From Acanthamoeba lenticulata (taxonomy: Eukaryota > Discosea > Longamoebia > Acanthamoebidae): DNA of 18,800 nt. Below are positions 10,901 through 18,800 of the stretch, piece after piece. The notes under the pieces were generated by a model. The model worked only from the letters and a program-made list of their open reading frames with translations, did no database searches and was not told the DNA's origin. The position numbers and the translations under genes were made by a program. The stretch's first letter is position 1. Each line of letters begins with the position of its first letter. The stretch is from positions 1 through 18,800 of the forward strand of contig NAVB01001842.1 of the NCBI GenBank assembly GCA_002179805.1, written 5' to 3'.

Positions 10901-11478
10901 CGCACCCGGGGACGCGAGTGACTGGCAAGACCGTGGTGGTGCGAGTCATCATCGTCGCCGTCATCGGACAGGATGTGCCATAGCAGCGCACGCAGGCGTT
11001 GGCGGCGAGCGTGCTCGTTCGGGTGGTCGGAAGCGGAAGGGATCGTTGTCGTTGATGATGATGATGATGTTGCTTCACCTGCCGGCGGCGATGCGGTGTG
11101 GCTCTGCTTCTGCTTCAACCGCTCTGTTCGTCGTCGAAGCCCGAGCCCAAGCGGGTTTTGGGGCGAGCTCAGCATGTGCGACACAGGTGCATGCAGCGCA
11201 CGTGGTAGTACCCAAGTAGAGGATGGAGGCCAGTCGAGCGACCAGCTGACCGCGACGGTCGAGGTCCGTTTTGTTGGGCTCTTCGAGCACGTGTGCTTCC
11301 TCAGTCGCGTCTTCCTCGTGGACCAGTGTGGGGTCTCTGAAGAAAAGAAGAAGGCGAGAAGAGGGAGGGGGAGGCCGGGTAAAAGGTTTTTTTGAGTGGC
11401 GCAGCGCCATGGCTTTCGCTAAAGTGGCGGAAACCTGTAAGTCGGTTGCGGTGGAGAACTGCTTGAGGAGGCGCCCAT
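7907..11478 (-). CDS. START-domain lipid-binding protein, probably N-myristoylated
   Basis: Exons: 11478-11435, 11336-11212, 11123-10846, 10801-10727, 10572-9462, 9363-9304, 9189-9061, 8975-8917, 8797-8715, 8620-8530, 8416-8321, 8171-8082, 7969-7907. They total 2304 nt, or 767 residues. The product begins MGASSSSSPP, a good N-myristoylation signal (Gly2, Ser6), so membrane anchoring is inferred. Residues about 16-200 are helical with acidic patches and match no family I recognise. Residues about 200-540 are low-complexity, rich in Ser/Pro, with a long Ser run. Residues about 565-767 form a START domain (GWEFVAKQSGVVIHRR, VVKDYLFEQK, DWAAWD, RRDFCALMH, QSVEHPQCPP, GLPAAIVNLVQ). START domains bind a single lipid or sterol and move it between membranes; the ligand here cannot be read. 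An extra 99-nt in-frame intron (9640-9738) may shorten the product to 734 residues. One intron uses a GC donor. Confidence 0.8.
8798..8916 (-). other. Probable GC-AG intron in the START domain
   Basis: No GT donor exists at the needed place. AAG|GCACCG paired with GTGCAG|GAC keeps phase 0 on both sides and joins DYLFEQK to DWAAWDCYAKD, the expected START spacing. The 119-nt intron contains C runs in the transcript sense (plus-strand G run 8875-8885). Confidence 0.6.
9640..9738 (-). other. Possible optional 99-nt intron in the START gene
   Basis: CAC|GTGCGC and GCATCAG|GTG bracket 99 nt, a multiple of three without stops, containing a long C-rich pyrimidine tract. Both the spliced and retained forms keep frame, so the sequence alone cannot decide. 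Confidence 0.4.
10000..10040 (-). repeat. Poly-serine coding run
   Basis: Degenerate TCN/AGC serine codons encode about 14 consecutive serines in the long disordered exon of the START gene. The codon mix argues against simple recent triplet slippage. Confidence 0.75.
10802..10845 (-). other. 44-nt intron starting with a (GT)n run
   Basis: Donor GGG|GTGTGTGTG and acceptor GACACACAG|AGC span 44 nt. Removal is required to move from the frame ending LTCPGG to the frame of SGLCGPKGVPFSPDAKR. It is the shortest intron in the window. Confidence 0.65.
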
Positions 11479-11623
11479 GACCGTCTAGGACACAAAGTTT
11501 TCGTTCGTGTGCCTTTGGTGGGTCTTCTTCGCCAAAGTCTCGGGAACCAATGGGCCGCACGCATCCAGAATAATCTGAATTTTTTGTTTTTCTATTTTTT
11601 GTTTTTTGGCAATTTCGTTTTGG
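11479..11623 (-). promoter_or_regulatory. Short tandem intergenic region
   Basis: 145 bp separate the hydrolase stop from the START-gene start on the same strand. The part next to the hydrolase stop (about 11580-11620) is A-rich in the transcript sense, which could serve as its poly(A) region. No AATAAA is present. The START-gene promoter must lie here or inside the hydrolase 3' end. Confidence 0.4.
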
Positions 11624-13170
11624 TTACTTGAGCGCCAGCGCGTTGGCCGGAGAAGCCACCCCACCGAGTAAGTTGAGCGGCGCCGACGTGAAGAAGCACT
11701 CATAGCGCCCATCTTCGGCGCAGTCAGCAGCCAATCCCTGCGTGTTGCGTGTTAGCGCCAAGTGCTGGAGCAGGCAGAGCCATACCTCGCAGTCCCACAG
11801 CTCACCGATGGGCATGCCCCAGAGACCCAACAGCGTGCCGTGCAATAAACCCGAATAGTCCCCCGTAGGGGAGGGCCACCTGCATCATGAGGGCGTAAAT
11901 GCTTCGATCGAACAGGGGGGACAGGAAGAGACCGCGGCACCGCTCAAAGGAGGGACAATCCGCCGCCACTGCCGCAAAGTGATGATCCCAAAGGAACCTG
12001 GATGACGGGGCCAGTGTCAACCAGAAAACAGCTCAGTGCGCCGAGAGGAACGACAGACCGTGATGCACGGTGCAGTACCGCAGAGAATCCTCACCCTGGG
12101 CCAAGCCGGCCCACGTGTACTGTTCTACCCTCCGGCCAGCCAGTTCCTCTCTTTCGGCCTGGCTCAGGGCCAAGTACCTGCAAGGCACCACCATTCCTCC
12201 CCCCCCCCCCAAATCCAATCATGATTCTTGGTCGGTCATGAGGATGAGGCAAACAAAACCAAAGCCAAGGTACCATCGTATCCAGCCGGTGCGCAGCAGC
12301 AAGAAATCTCCCACCTGAAGCGTCACGCCCTGCGCGTGGGCCACCTCCTCGATCTGCGCACGTACGTGGCTCCTGTCAACATAGGGCGCTCTGTCGCTTG
12401 AAGGAAGGCTGCATCACCTGCTTCGCGGTGATGCCGTAGGGAGCATTTGGGCGGTATCTCTCAGCGGAGGGAACGTGTGTCGCCTCTTCTCTCCCCTGAA
12501 TCCACCTCTCGAAGTCGACTAGTACCAGGCGCCCGGCCATGCCGCGTTGAGCCCACTTCTCGATCCCCAAGCGCGTGCCCTCTTTCCCTGCCAATTAGTT
12601 GAATCGAGCTTCGGTTAGGTGCCAGGAGACTCGCCGTTCTGCGCTGCGAATGGCGCACCGGTGATGAGGTGCTTGGGCACTCCGTTGTAGAAGCCGTGAG
12701 TTTGATGCGGGAAGTGCGAGAGGCCGTCCCACTGCGTCGAAGCTTGCGGATTGAAGCAGTCGAGCTGATCGTTGTGGCCACCGCTTCGGACCGCTGGCAC
12801 AGCCGAGTCGTATCCCAGTTGTTGGGGCAACGCAGAGAAAAAAAAAAAAAAGCAAGCAGCAAGACGTACAGGGCAGGATGGTGTGTTGGAGTCGAGGGCG
12901 GCCAAACAGGGGTGGATCCGGCAGGTCCAGTCTCCAGTTGAGGGAAAACACCTTTCCTGAGAAGCTGATGTTGGACACCGTTGCACAAACTTTAGGACAG
13001 AGAGGAGTACCGGAGGAGACTAGCTGCGCAGCTTTGGAAATGCGAAGAGGGTCGGCAGCAAGGTGCAACGTGCCCACTTCATCTGCGCCGTGTGCTGTCC
13101 ACAGCTTCCAGGCTGCGCCAGGCGGAACTTGCTGCTGTAAGTCACTGTACGAGGGCAGTGCTGGCTCCAT
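11624..13170 (-). CDS. Cyclase-family metal hydrolase (kynurenine-formamidase-like)
   Basis: Exons: 13170-13011, 12956-12870, 12793-12659, 12587-12418, 12353-12274, 12177-12079, 11997-11941, 11879-11786, 11737-11624. They total 996 nt, or 331 residues, a usual length for this family. Recognisable blocks in order are: AHGADEVGTLHLA; GKVFSLNWRLDLPDPPLFGRP; a core at about residues 98-114 with STQWDGLSHF; GTRLGIEKWAQRGMAGR; VTLQVGDFLLLRTGW; LRFLWDHHFAAVAADCPSFE; GMPIGELWDCE; and a C-terminal end with TSAPLNLLGGVASPANALAL. The family (putative cyclase, PF04199) includes kynurenine formamidase, which hydrolyses N-formylkynurenine. In the KynB enzymes the metal site is HxGTHxDxP; here the equivalent stretch reads QWDGLSHF, the divergent branch of mostly uncharacterised bacterial and fungal proteins. 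The substrate is therefore unknown. No targeting peptide is obvious, so it is probably cytosolic. It sits head to head with the ERK7-like gene. Confidence 0.85.
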
Positions 13171-13408
13171 TAACTATTTTTAATTGTGTATTTTAAAACT
13201 ATTTTAAATTTCTGAAACTGTAAGGTGGTGGTTGACGTGCAACCATAGGCTGTCGGCTGTATCCTTGTCACGCTTCCCAGGTACCTTGTGTCGACTATCG
13301 CCAGACGACAACCGCGTCCAAAAACGCGGTCAACAGTCGTTTCCGATCCGCCCTCCATCTTCTGTGGGTCATACCATCTGCGGGCAGTTCTTGGGAAGCC
13401 ACCACACC
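13171..13408. promoter_or_regulatory. Presumed bidirectional promoter
   Basis: 238 bp lie between two divergent start codons. The part next to the hydrolase start (about 13171-13215) is strikingly AT-rich, with TATTTTAAAACTATTTTAAA, unlike the GC-rich flanks. It could hold TATA-like elements for the minus-strand gene. The plus-strand ATG sits in CACACCATGG, a favourable start context. Confidence 0.5.
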
Positions 13409-15178
13409 ATGGCGCAACCGACGGAAAGTGAAGAGATTGACAAGCATGTCCTTCGCCGATACGACATCATGGCCAAGCTGGGAAAAGGAGTAAGTTTTCA
13501 TCACGCCCGGTGTCCCCTTTTGGCTGCTTTTCAGTGTCTTATCAGTGTGCCCCCACCTAGGCTTATGGCATCGTTTGGAAGGCGATGGATAAGAAGACTA
13601 AGAACGAAGTTGCTCTGAAGAAGATCTTCGACGCCTTTCAAAATACAACAGACGCGCAGCGAACGTTCAGGTAGATCCCCTCCTTGATGGCCGTAGTACC
13701 CAAGACACTCACTCTGGCTCAAGGGAGATTATGTTCCTCCAAGCCCTTCGCGACCATGAGAATGTTATCCAACTGCAAAAGGTAATTAAAGCTGAAAATG
13801 ATCGAGACATTTACCTTGTGTTTGAACATATGGGTAGCGTGTTTTATTTTCCTCTTTCATCAATCATCCTTGTGCTCCACTCACAATGATTCCCTCAGAA
13901 ACCGATTTGCACGCGGTCATCCGGGCCAACATATTGGAAGATGTTCACAAGCAATATATCCTGTACCAGCTCCTGAAGGCCCTGAAATATATGCACAGTG
14001 GGTCTGTTTTACATAGGGATATGAAGGTACTCCACTTAATATCTCCCCTTTCTCTCCTCATTGTGTCGCCTCTTGTTTTTAACACTGTAGTCCCTCGTAA
14101 ACAGCCATCCAACATTTTGTTGAATAGCGAGTGTTTGGTGAAGGTCGCTGATTTTGGCTTGGCCCGTTCCATTGCCTGCGCCCCCGAGGAGGGAAAGAAT
14201 CCCATGACCGACTATGTGGCCACGCGGTGGTATCGCGCGCCAGAAATCTTGTTGGGCTCTCAAACGTACGCTTGAATGTTCTCCCGTCGCTTTCTGGAAC
14301 CGTTGCATAACAGCGAAGCGGTTACAGTTACACCAAGGGAGTGGATATGTGGTCGGTTGGCTGCATCCTTGGTGAACTTCTTGGCGGCAAACCCATGTTC
14401 CCCGGTAACAGTACCATGAATCAGGTAACGCCGGAGCTGCGCATGTGCTCCTTTTCCTGCTGCTCACGGGCTCCTCTGTGCAGCTTGTGCGCATCATCGA
14501 GGTCACTGGGTACCCTACGCCTGAGGATATTGCCTCAGTCAGGTCTCCCTACACGGCCACTATGCTTGAGTCACTCCCACAGTCCAAGCCCAGGTCTGCT
14601 GCTTCTCCACCTCGAAAGCATTTCTCCTGCTGGCCACTGATTCCAGCTCTCGGGGAAATGGCGCAGATCCTTGGCCGAGATGTACCCTCATGCCAGCGCC
14701 GATGCTCTTGATCTGATGAAGAAGCTGCTCCACTTTAACCCAGATAAGCGCCTCAGCGCTGACGAGGCGATTGCTCACCCATTCGTGGCTCAGTTCAGGT
14801 ACCTCTTGTCTTTCGCCCCGATATTTAGCGTTCAATCGCGGAAACCACTCACTTTTGGAATTCCAAAACAGGGAACCGGACGATGAGCCCATCATGACGG
14901 AAGCGGTGACCATCCCGATCGACGACAACAAGAAGTTCTCCATCTCCGACTACCGCAACAAGCTGTACCTGGACATCAAGGACAAGAAGAGGGAGATCAA
15001 GAGGAGGGCCAAGGAGCGCAAGAAGAAGAAGGACGAGGCCAAGGCTGAGAAGAAGGCCAAGAAGAAGAAGGCCAAGGCGGCAGCGGCAGCGGGAGGCTCC
15101 TCACCCACCAAGGACGAGGGAAGCGACGGCGAGGAGAAGAAGAAAAAGAAGAAGAAGAAGAAGGAACTCCAGGAGTGA
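13409..15178 (+). CDS. Atypical MAP kinase, ERK7/MAPK15-like, with TDY activation motif
   Basis: Exons: 13409-13489, 13561-13670, 13724-13833, 13899-14026, 14105-14265, 14328-14424, 14484-14593, 14667-14798, 14872-15178. They total 1236 nt, or 411 residues, and all phases match. The kinase has the glycine loop GKGAYGIV (26-33), catalytic Lys47, HRDMKPSN (139-146), DFG (159-161), activation motif Thr178-Asp-Tyr180 followed by [10 protein letters not shown], and the [15 protein letters not shown] block. [21 protein letters not shown] and [20 protein letters not shown] are signatures of the ERK7/MAPK15 branch. Known animal members carry TEY, autophosphorylate, and act at cilia, in autophagy and under stress. 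The C-terminal tail (from about residue 310) is short and lysine-rich, with [11 protein letters not shown] and a final run of nine lysines. It could be a nuclear signal, and replaces the long Pro-rich tail of animal MAPK15. Confidence 0.9.
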
Positions 15179-15452
15179 TCACCCCGACTGACTGTCCTGC
15201 CCGAGAAGGGAGAAAACGACAGCAACCGCGGTCGTCATCTCGTCCGTCACCTCCCTCCGGGCCTCTGCTACACTAGTAACCCCCTGCCAACAACACCACC
15301 AGTACTTCTACTAATACATAAATAAATAAGAATAATATAGTTGATACTACGGCATTTACAACTGCCCTGTGGGGCGCACCCTCGCAGGAGAAAAAGACCT
15401 CCCAGCCGTCTGGCACACTCTGTGCAGACGGGCGCGCACCAGGAAAACTGGA
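15179..15452. other. Convergent intergenic region
   Basis: 274 bp lie between the ERK7-like stop and the formin-like stop. It carries an AT-rich stretch with the plus-strand poly(A) signal. If the formin-like transcript used the unspliced last frame, its coding region would run to 15268 and overlap the 3' UTR of the kinase gene. Confidence 0.65.
15321..15326 (+). terminator. Polyadenylation signal AATAAA of the ERK7-like gene
   Basis: AATAAA lies about 145 nt past the stop, in ATACATAAATAAATAAG, the only canonical signal downstream of this gene. Confidence 0.6.
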
Positions 15453-18400
15453 TCAGCGGCGCTGACCCCTGGTCGCCTTCCCGTTGGCTGGATGCTGCTG
15501 CAAAAGCACAACAGTGAGCTGCAGCCCAAGAACGCGAGATCCAGACGTCTAGAAAAGGGGAGGCGGGGGAGAGGAGCGGTACCAGGAGGGGGAGCAGCTG
15601 CTGGCAGAAGGCGTGAAGAATGCGAACGACGTCGCTCTCGGGCGACTCGCACAGATACTGCGCGAGGGCCTCGAATCGCGCCACGCACTCGTCCGACTCG
15701 GCCTGCAAGCGCTGCACGATTGGGCGCGCCTCCTCGACAAAGGCCTTGGCCGCCGAATAGAAGCGGTCCTGCTCCACGCCCTCTGCGTCTTCACCCTCCT
15801 TCTCCGCCCCCCTTTTCTCCTCTTCCTCCTCCTTCTCCTCTTCCCGATGCTGCTCGAGCTGGCTGGCTAGGGCGGCTGCCTGCGCGGCTTTCTCCACGCG
15901 ATCGGCATCGCGTCGCCGCCGCCGTCCCCTCGCCCGCTTCGACGCCGGAGAGGGCTGGGATGGCGACGACGACAACGAAGATGATGGCAACGGCGAAGAC
16001 GAGGAAGACGACGACGAGCGGGCGATTGGTGGAGACGCCGCCGCGGCCTTGCTGCGCTTTCCAGAGCCCAGCAAGAGGGCCATCTTGCCGCGGGGCTTGG
16101 CGGTGGTGACGGTGTTGCTGCTGCCGCTCGAGAAGTTGTCGCCGGCCGAGGACGACGACAGCGGGCGCGGAGCGATCTCGCAGATAAACTCTTCGATCTG
16201 CTTGAGGCCGTTGCTCAGCATGGCGGCCTCCTCCGCTGCCACCTTGAGCCGCTCGCGGAGGCTGGGCGAGAGCGCCGGCGCGAGCTCGTTCTGGAGGGCG
16301 GCCAGGAGGCCCGGCTCCTTCTTCTCCACCTGCTGGAGGAGGTGCGCGAGCAGGTTGGTCCCCTTCCCCTTCGTGTCCCGCATGTCCGCCAGCTACACAC
16401 GTACGTGTGGAGAGACAAAGAGACAGAGAGACAGAGAGAGAGAGAGAGAGAGAAAAAAAAAATGAGAAAGAGCACATCGGCACGCACGCGGTTGGTGGAG
16501 ATTGAATGATGAGGCTCATGTCCAATCCGCGCCACCATCGCCATAACCATCGCCACGATGATGATAACTTCATCGGCTTCACCCGGCGGGAAGGGGGGAG
16601 GGGGACAAAGGGGACGCACCTTGAGGTCCTTCCTGTTCTTGAGGGACTGGATGAAGGAGTAGTCGAGGGTCTTGAGCTGTGTGAAGTAGGTCGTCTCCGT
16701 GTTGAGAAGCTCCTTGAGCACGTTGCTCCGCAGCCGCTTCCTCTTGGCCTCGCCCTCTGCCCCCGTGTCCTCGGCCTCTGTACGGACGAGACCCCCAACA
16801 CACACACACAAGTACACGTGAGCGGCCTGTGAAGTGAACGGCGTTGATGACGATGAAGCGGATGGAGATGGCCAAATGGGAGCGACCTTTGGCAAAGTCC
16901 TCGCGAGGAGGAGGCGGGGGCGGGAGGACGGCCAGGCTGACGGCCTCGACGAAGAGGCGAATGGTGTCGGCCAAGAAGGAGACGGCCTGGTCAAACTCCT
17001 GCTCCGATGAGCCGCCGCCGATGCGGTCCTTGGCCGCGGAGATGAACTCGTACGTGGCGTCTCGCAGCTCGTTCTCCTCCTGCACGAGGCCAAAGTCCTT
17101 GGCCCGCGCGATGAGCGCGTTGAGCTGGTTGAGGGTCCGCCGGGCCTCCTCGACGAAGGCGGCCTCGTTCTGCTCGTGGATGATCTGGTTGAGCTGCATG
17201 ACCTGCTGCACGACCAGGCGGGCCTGGTTCCGGATCTCGTCGCCCAGCAAGGGCGGAGGCGGCGGCAGCTGGCCGCTGGGCAGCGGCGGGGGCGGCGGCA
17301 GGTCGGACGGCGGTGGCAGGTCATTCGGCACCGGCGGCGGCAGATCGGTCGGCGGCAGTGGCGGCGGCGGCAGGCCGGTCGGTGGAAGCAGGGGCGAGCC
17401 GCCATTGGACGGCGGTCCCCGCGGGCCGCCCATTGTCGACACAGACGGGAAGTGGGACGACTGCGAGGTAGGTCCCGGCCGCGAGAAGGAGCTGGCCGAG
17501 CCCAGCGAGGGGATGTTGCTCGCGCTGTTGCTGCCCGGGTTGCTCTTTGGCGTCGCCACGCCGCGCGTGTAGGAGTTGCTCGAACCCAATCCGCCGCCGC
17601 TTGTGGGGGCGCCGCCGGAGGAGGGCGACGGGATCGGCGTGATGCCGTAGGCCGAGCTGTACGGCCGGCTGGCCGGGATTGAAGGCGGCGAGCTCAGGAC
17701 CGGGGGCGGTGTGAGCGTTGGCGGCGGGGCGAGGACCGGCGGCGGAGCGAGCACGGGCGGCGGGCTGAGAACGGGCGGCGTGCCAAAGCGCGAGCGCGTG
17801 CCAGACGACGACGAGCTCAGCGAGCTGGGCGGGAGCTGCTGCGCCGCCGAGGAGCGCAGTGAGTGGTAGGTGTCGTCCCGGTTGGGCAGAGGCGGCGGGG
17901 CAGCGCCCCCGCCAGTCGACGGCGGCGAGAGCGTGGGCGGCGCGGTGAGGACTGGCGGCGGTGTGAGCGACGGTGGCGGCGCAGGCGAGCGCGCCGAGTT
18001 GGGCGGCGACGAGCTGCTCTGCGGTGCTGCTGCGTTGTAGCCCGATGAGTAATAGGCCGAGCGCAGGTTGGGCGTGGCCGGCGCGCCGGCCGACGGCGCC
18101 GACGGCGCTTGCTGCTGCTGCTGTATGCTCTTGGCGGCGGCGATGAGCTTGGTCACCACCGGGTAGATCTTGTCCATCAGCAGGCTCTCCAGGCCTGCAA
18201 GAACACACAAGGCAAGCTGCTCGGTGAGCAACAGGACAACCTCTCACCCACTGCGGCAGGTGGGGTCGGAGCGTACTCTTGATAGTGGGCTCGCCCAAGA
18301 AGACGCCCTCCTTTATCAAATCCTTGACGGCTTTGAGGACCTCGAGTGCATTTACTTGAAGCTCTGTTCAGGGGACACAACAATAATTAAATGAATAAAC

Positions 18401-18792
18401 CGAACAATAAGAACTATTCACGAGGAGAGGACACCGCTGGGTGTGCTCCTAAAGAGGGGGCTGTGGGCAAAGAAAGAAGGAGGGGGGAAAGTGCGAAAGC
18501 GAAGCGGGTGCCATAGGAGTTACCTTGCGAGTAGTCACGCAGGTAGGGGATTGCTGTTTTGACTGAAGTCTGCACCGACTGCATGACGTACTTGGAGACC
18601 TGAGGTGTTGACGAGAAAGCTCTCCTTCAATGAGGTGGATTTGAACGAAGCCAAAACATAAATCGACGTGGGGGGGGGGGGGCTAACCTGGGTGGCCCGG
18701 GTAATGGCGTTGATGGTGAGGCCTTGATCGGCGACCTTGCCCACATGGGAACGGAGCAAGTCCGCTATGGCGCGGAACTCGTTCCACACCAT
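15453..18792 (-). CDS. Formin-like protein: helical N-terminus, proline-rich FH1-like region, partial FH2-like domain
   Basis: Exons: 18792-18688, 18599-18524, 18363-18277, 18194-16887, 16777-16620, 16392-15583, 15497-15453. They total 2589 nt, or 862 residues; the gene could start further upstream. Residues 1-115 form amphipathic helices (ITRATQVSKYVMQSVQTS). Residues about 120-375 are Pro/Ser-rich, with (P)PPVL repeats and then runs of LPPPPPLP that look like profilin-binding FH1 sequence. Residues about 380-500 are helical. Residues 526-578 include ELLNTETTYFTQLKTL. Residues 579-651 (ADMRDTKGKGTNLLAHLLQQ) and about 788-848 (KAFVEEARPIVQRL) resemble the C-terminal part of FH2, split by about 136 residues of Ser, Arg and Glu-rich insert. 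The N-terminal lasso and knob of FH2 are not visible, so actin nucleation is doubtful. The end, with basic GKATRGQRR, comes from a spliced last exon. Formin identity is an inference from partial similarity. Confidence 0.6.
16393..16619 (-). other. 227-nt intron of the formin-like gene
   Basis: This is the longest intron in the window. Donor AAG|GTGCGT and acceptor GTGTAG|CTG keep phase 0. It lies exactly where the FH2-like similarity begins. I see no additional exon in it that would supply the missing FH2 N-terminal half. Confidence 0.75.
16421..16452. repeat. (GA)n microsatellite in the longest intron
   Basis: An AG/AC-type dinucleotide run, followed by poly-A on the plus strand, reads as a (CT)n plus poly-T pyrimidine tract on the coding strand. 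It lies just upstream of the acceptor of intron 16393-16619. Confidence 0.9.
17690..17782 (-). repeat. Tandem repeat encoding PPPVLx hexapeptides, main block
   Basis: An 18-bp unit repeats about five times, encoding TPPVLSPPPVLAPPPVLAPP and variants (PPTL). A smaller block of the same unit lies at about 17918-17987. It lies within the proline-rich region of the formin-like protein. Confidence 0.8.
17918..17987 (-). repeat. Second block of PPPVLx / PPTL repeats
   Basis: It encodes SLTPPPVLTAPPTLSPP, sharing the unit of the block at 17690-17782, from which it is separated by a Ser/Thr-rich spacer. Confidence 0.7.
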
Positions 18793-18800
18793 GGTGGTAT

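Noticed and set aside
9403..11184. 593-residue minus-strand open frame as a single-exon gene
   Set aside because: It reads through at least two introns and misses the exon encoding SGLCGPKGVPFSPDAKR in another frame; the phase-matched spliced model explains more and leads into the START domain.
15268..15582. Unspliced C-terminus of the formin-like gene reading to 15268
   Set aside because: It gives a Cys/Trp-rich tail without similarity and would overlap the ERK7-like 3' UTR. A good GTACCG donor and TTTTGCAG acceptor give a short basic end.
16844..17572. Plus-strand 242-residue Gly/Ser/Arg-rich frame opposite the proline-rich region
   Set aside because: It is the reverse complement of proline codons (GGC/GGN), giving glycine runs; no start context or domain supports a gene.
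1..18800. Prokaryotic operon, CRISPR array, transposon or tRNA gene
   Set aside because: Pervasive spliceosomal introns exclude a bacterial reading. No spaced direct repeats, transposase motifs, terminal inverted repeats or tRNA-like cloverleaf were noticed by eye; a covariance-model scan would be decisive for RNA genes.

Overview
The window reads as nuclear DNA of a free-living amoebozoan, most likely Acanthamoeba. Exons are GC-rich, introns are small and numerous (about 51 modelled, mostly 50-120 nt), and genes are tightly packed. The first gene is a very large receptor with periplasmic-binding-protein-like, kinase, cyclase and kinase modules, a family known from Acanthamoeba and some of its giant viruses. 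No tRNA, rRNA, CRISPR array or transposon was seen. All gene models were built by hand, by matching reading frame and intron phase across every junction. Each of the five models with both a start and a stop sums to a multiple of three.

Layout. (1) Positions 1-630, plus strand: the 3' end of a gene resembling the TFIIF alpha subunit (RAP74), with its acidic/basic linker and C-terminal winged helix. (2) 765-7479, minus strand: a 17-exon, 1712-residue membrane receptor. It has a signal peptide, two PstS-like binding domains, an EGF-like Cys cluster, one transmembrane helix, a kinase, a class III nucleotide cyclase and a second kinase. (3) 7907-11478, minus strand: a 13-exon START-domain lipid-binding protein with a probable N-myristoylation start. 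(4) 11624-13170, minus strand: a 9-exon cyclase-family (kynurenine-formamidase-like) hydrolase. (5) 13409-15178, plus strand: a 9-exon atypical MAP kinase of the ERK7/MAPK15 type with a TDY activation motif and a lysine-rich tail. (6) 15453-18792 or beyond, minus strand: a 7-exon proline-rich, formin-like protein with only the C-terminal half of an FH2-like domain.

Genes 1 and 2, and genes 5 and 6, converge with 134 and 274 bp between their stops. Genes 4 and 5 diverge from a 238-bp AT-rich region that is probably a shared promoter. Genes 2, 3 and 4 lie in tandem on the minus strand. Several products are signalling or membrane-related (receptor, START protein, MAP kinase, formin-like protein), but there is no operon logic and no direct evidence that they act together.

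The points most worth a second look are: the receptor's cyclase domain, which appears to lack the second metal-binding aspartate; a 93-nt intron without stops, hidden inside the longest reading frame of that domain; a likely GC-AG intron and a 44-nt intron in the START gene; the TDY motif in the ERK7-like kinase; the partial FH2 with a DH-like helix in front of it; and splice-site habits (22 of 51 donors begin GTAC, and many introns carry G or C runs of 9-13).
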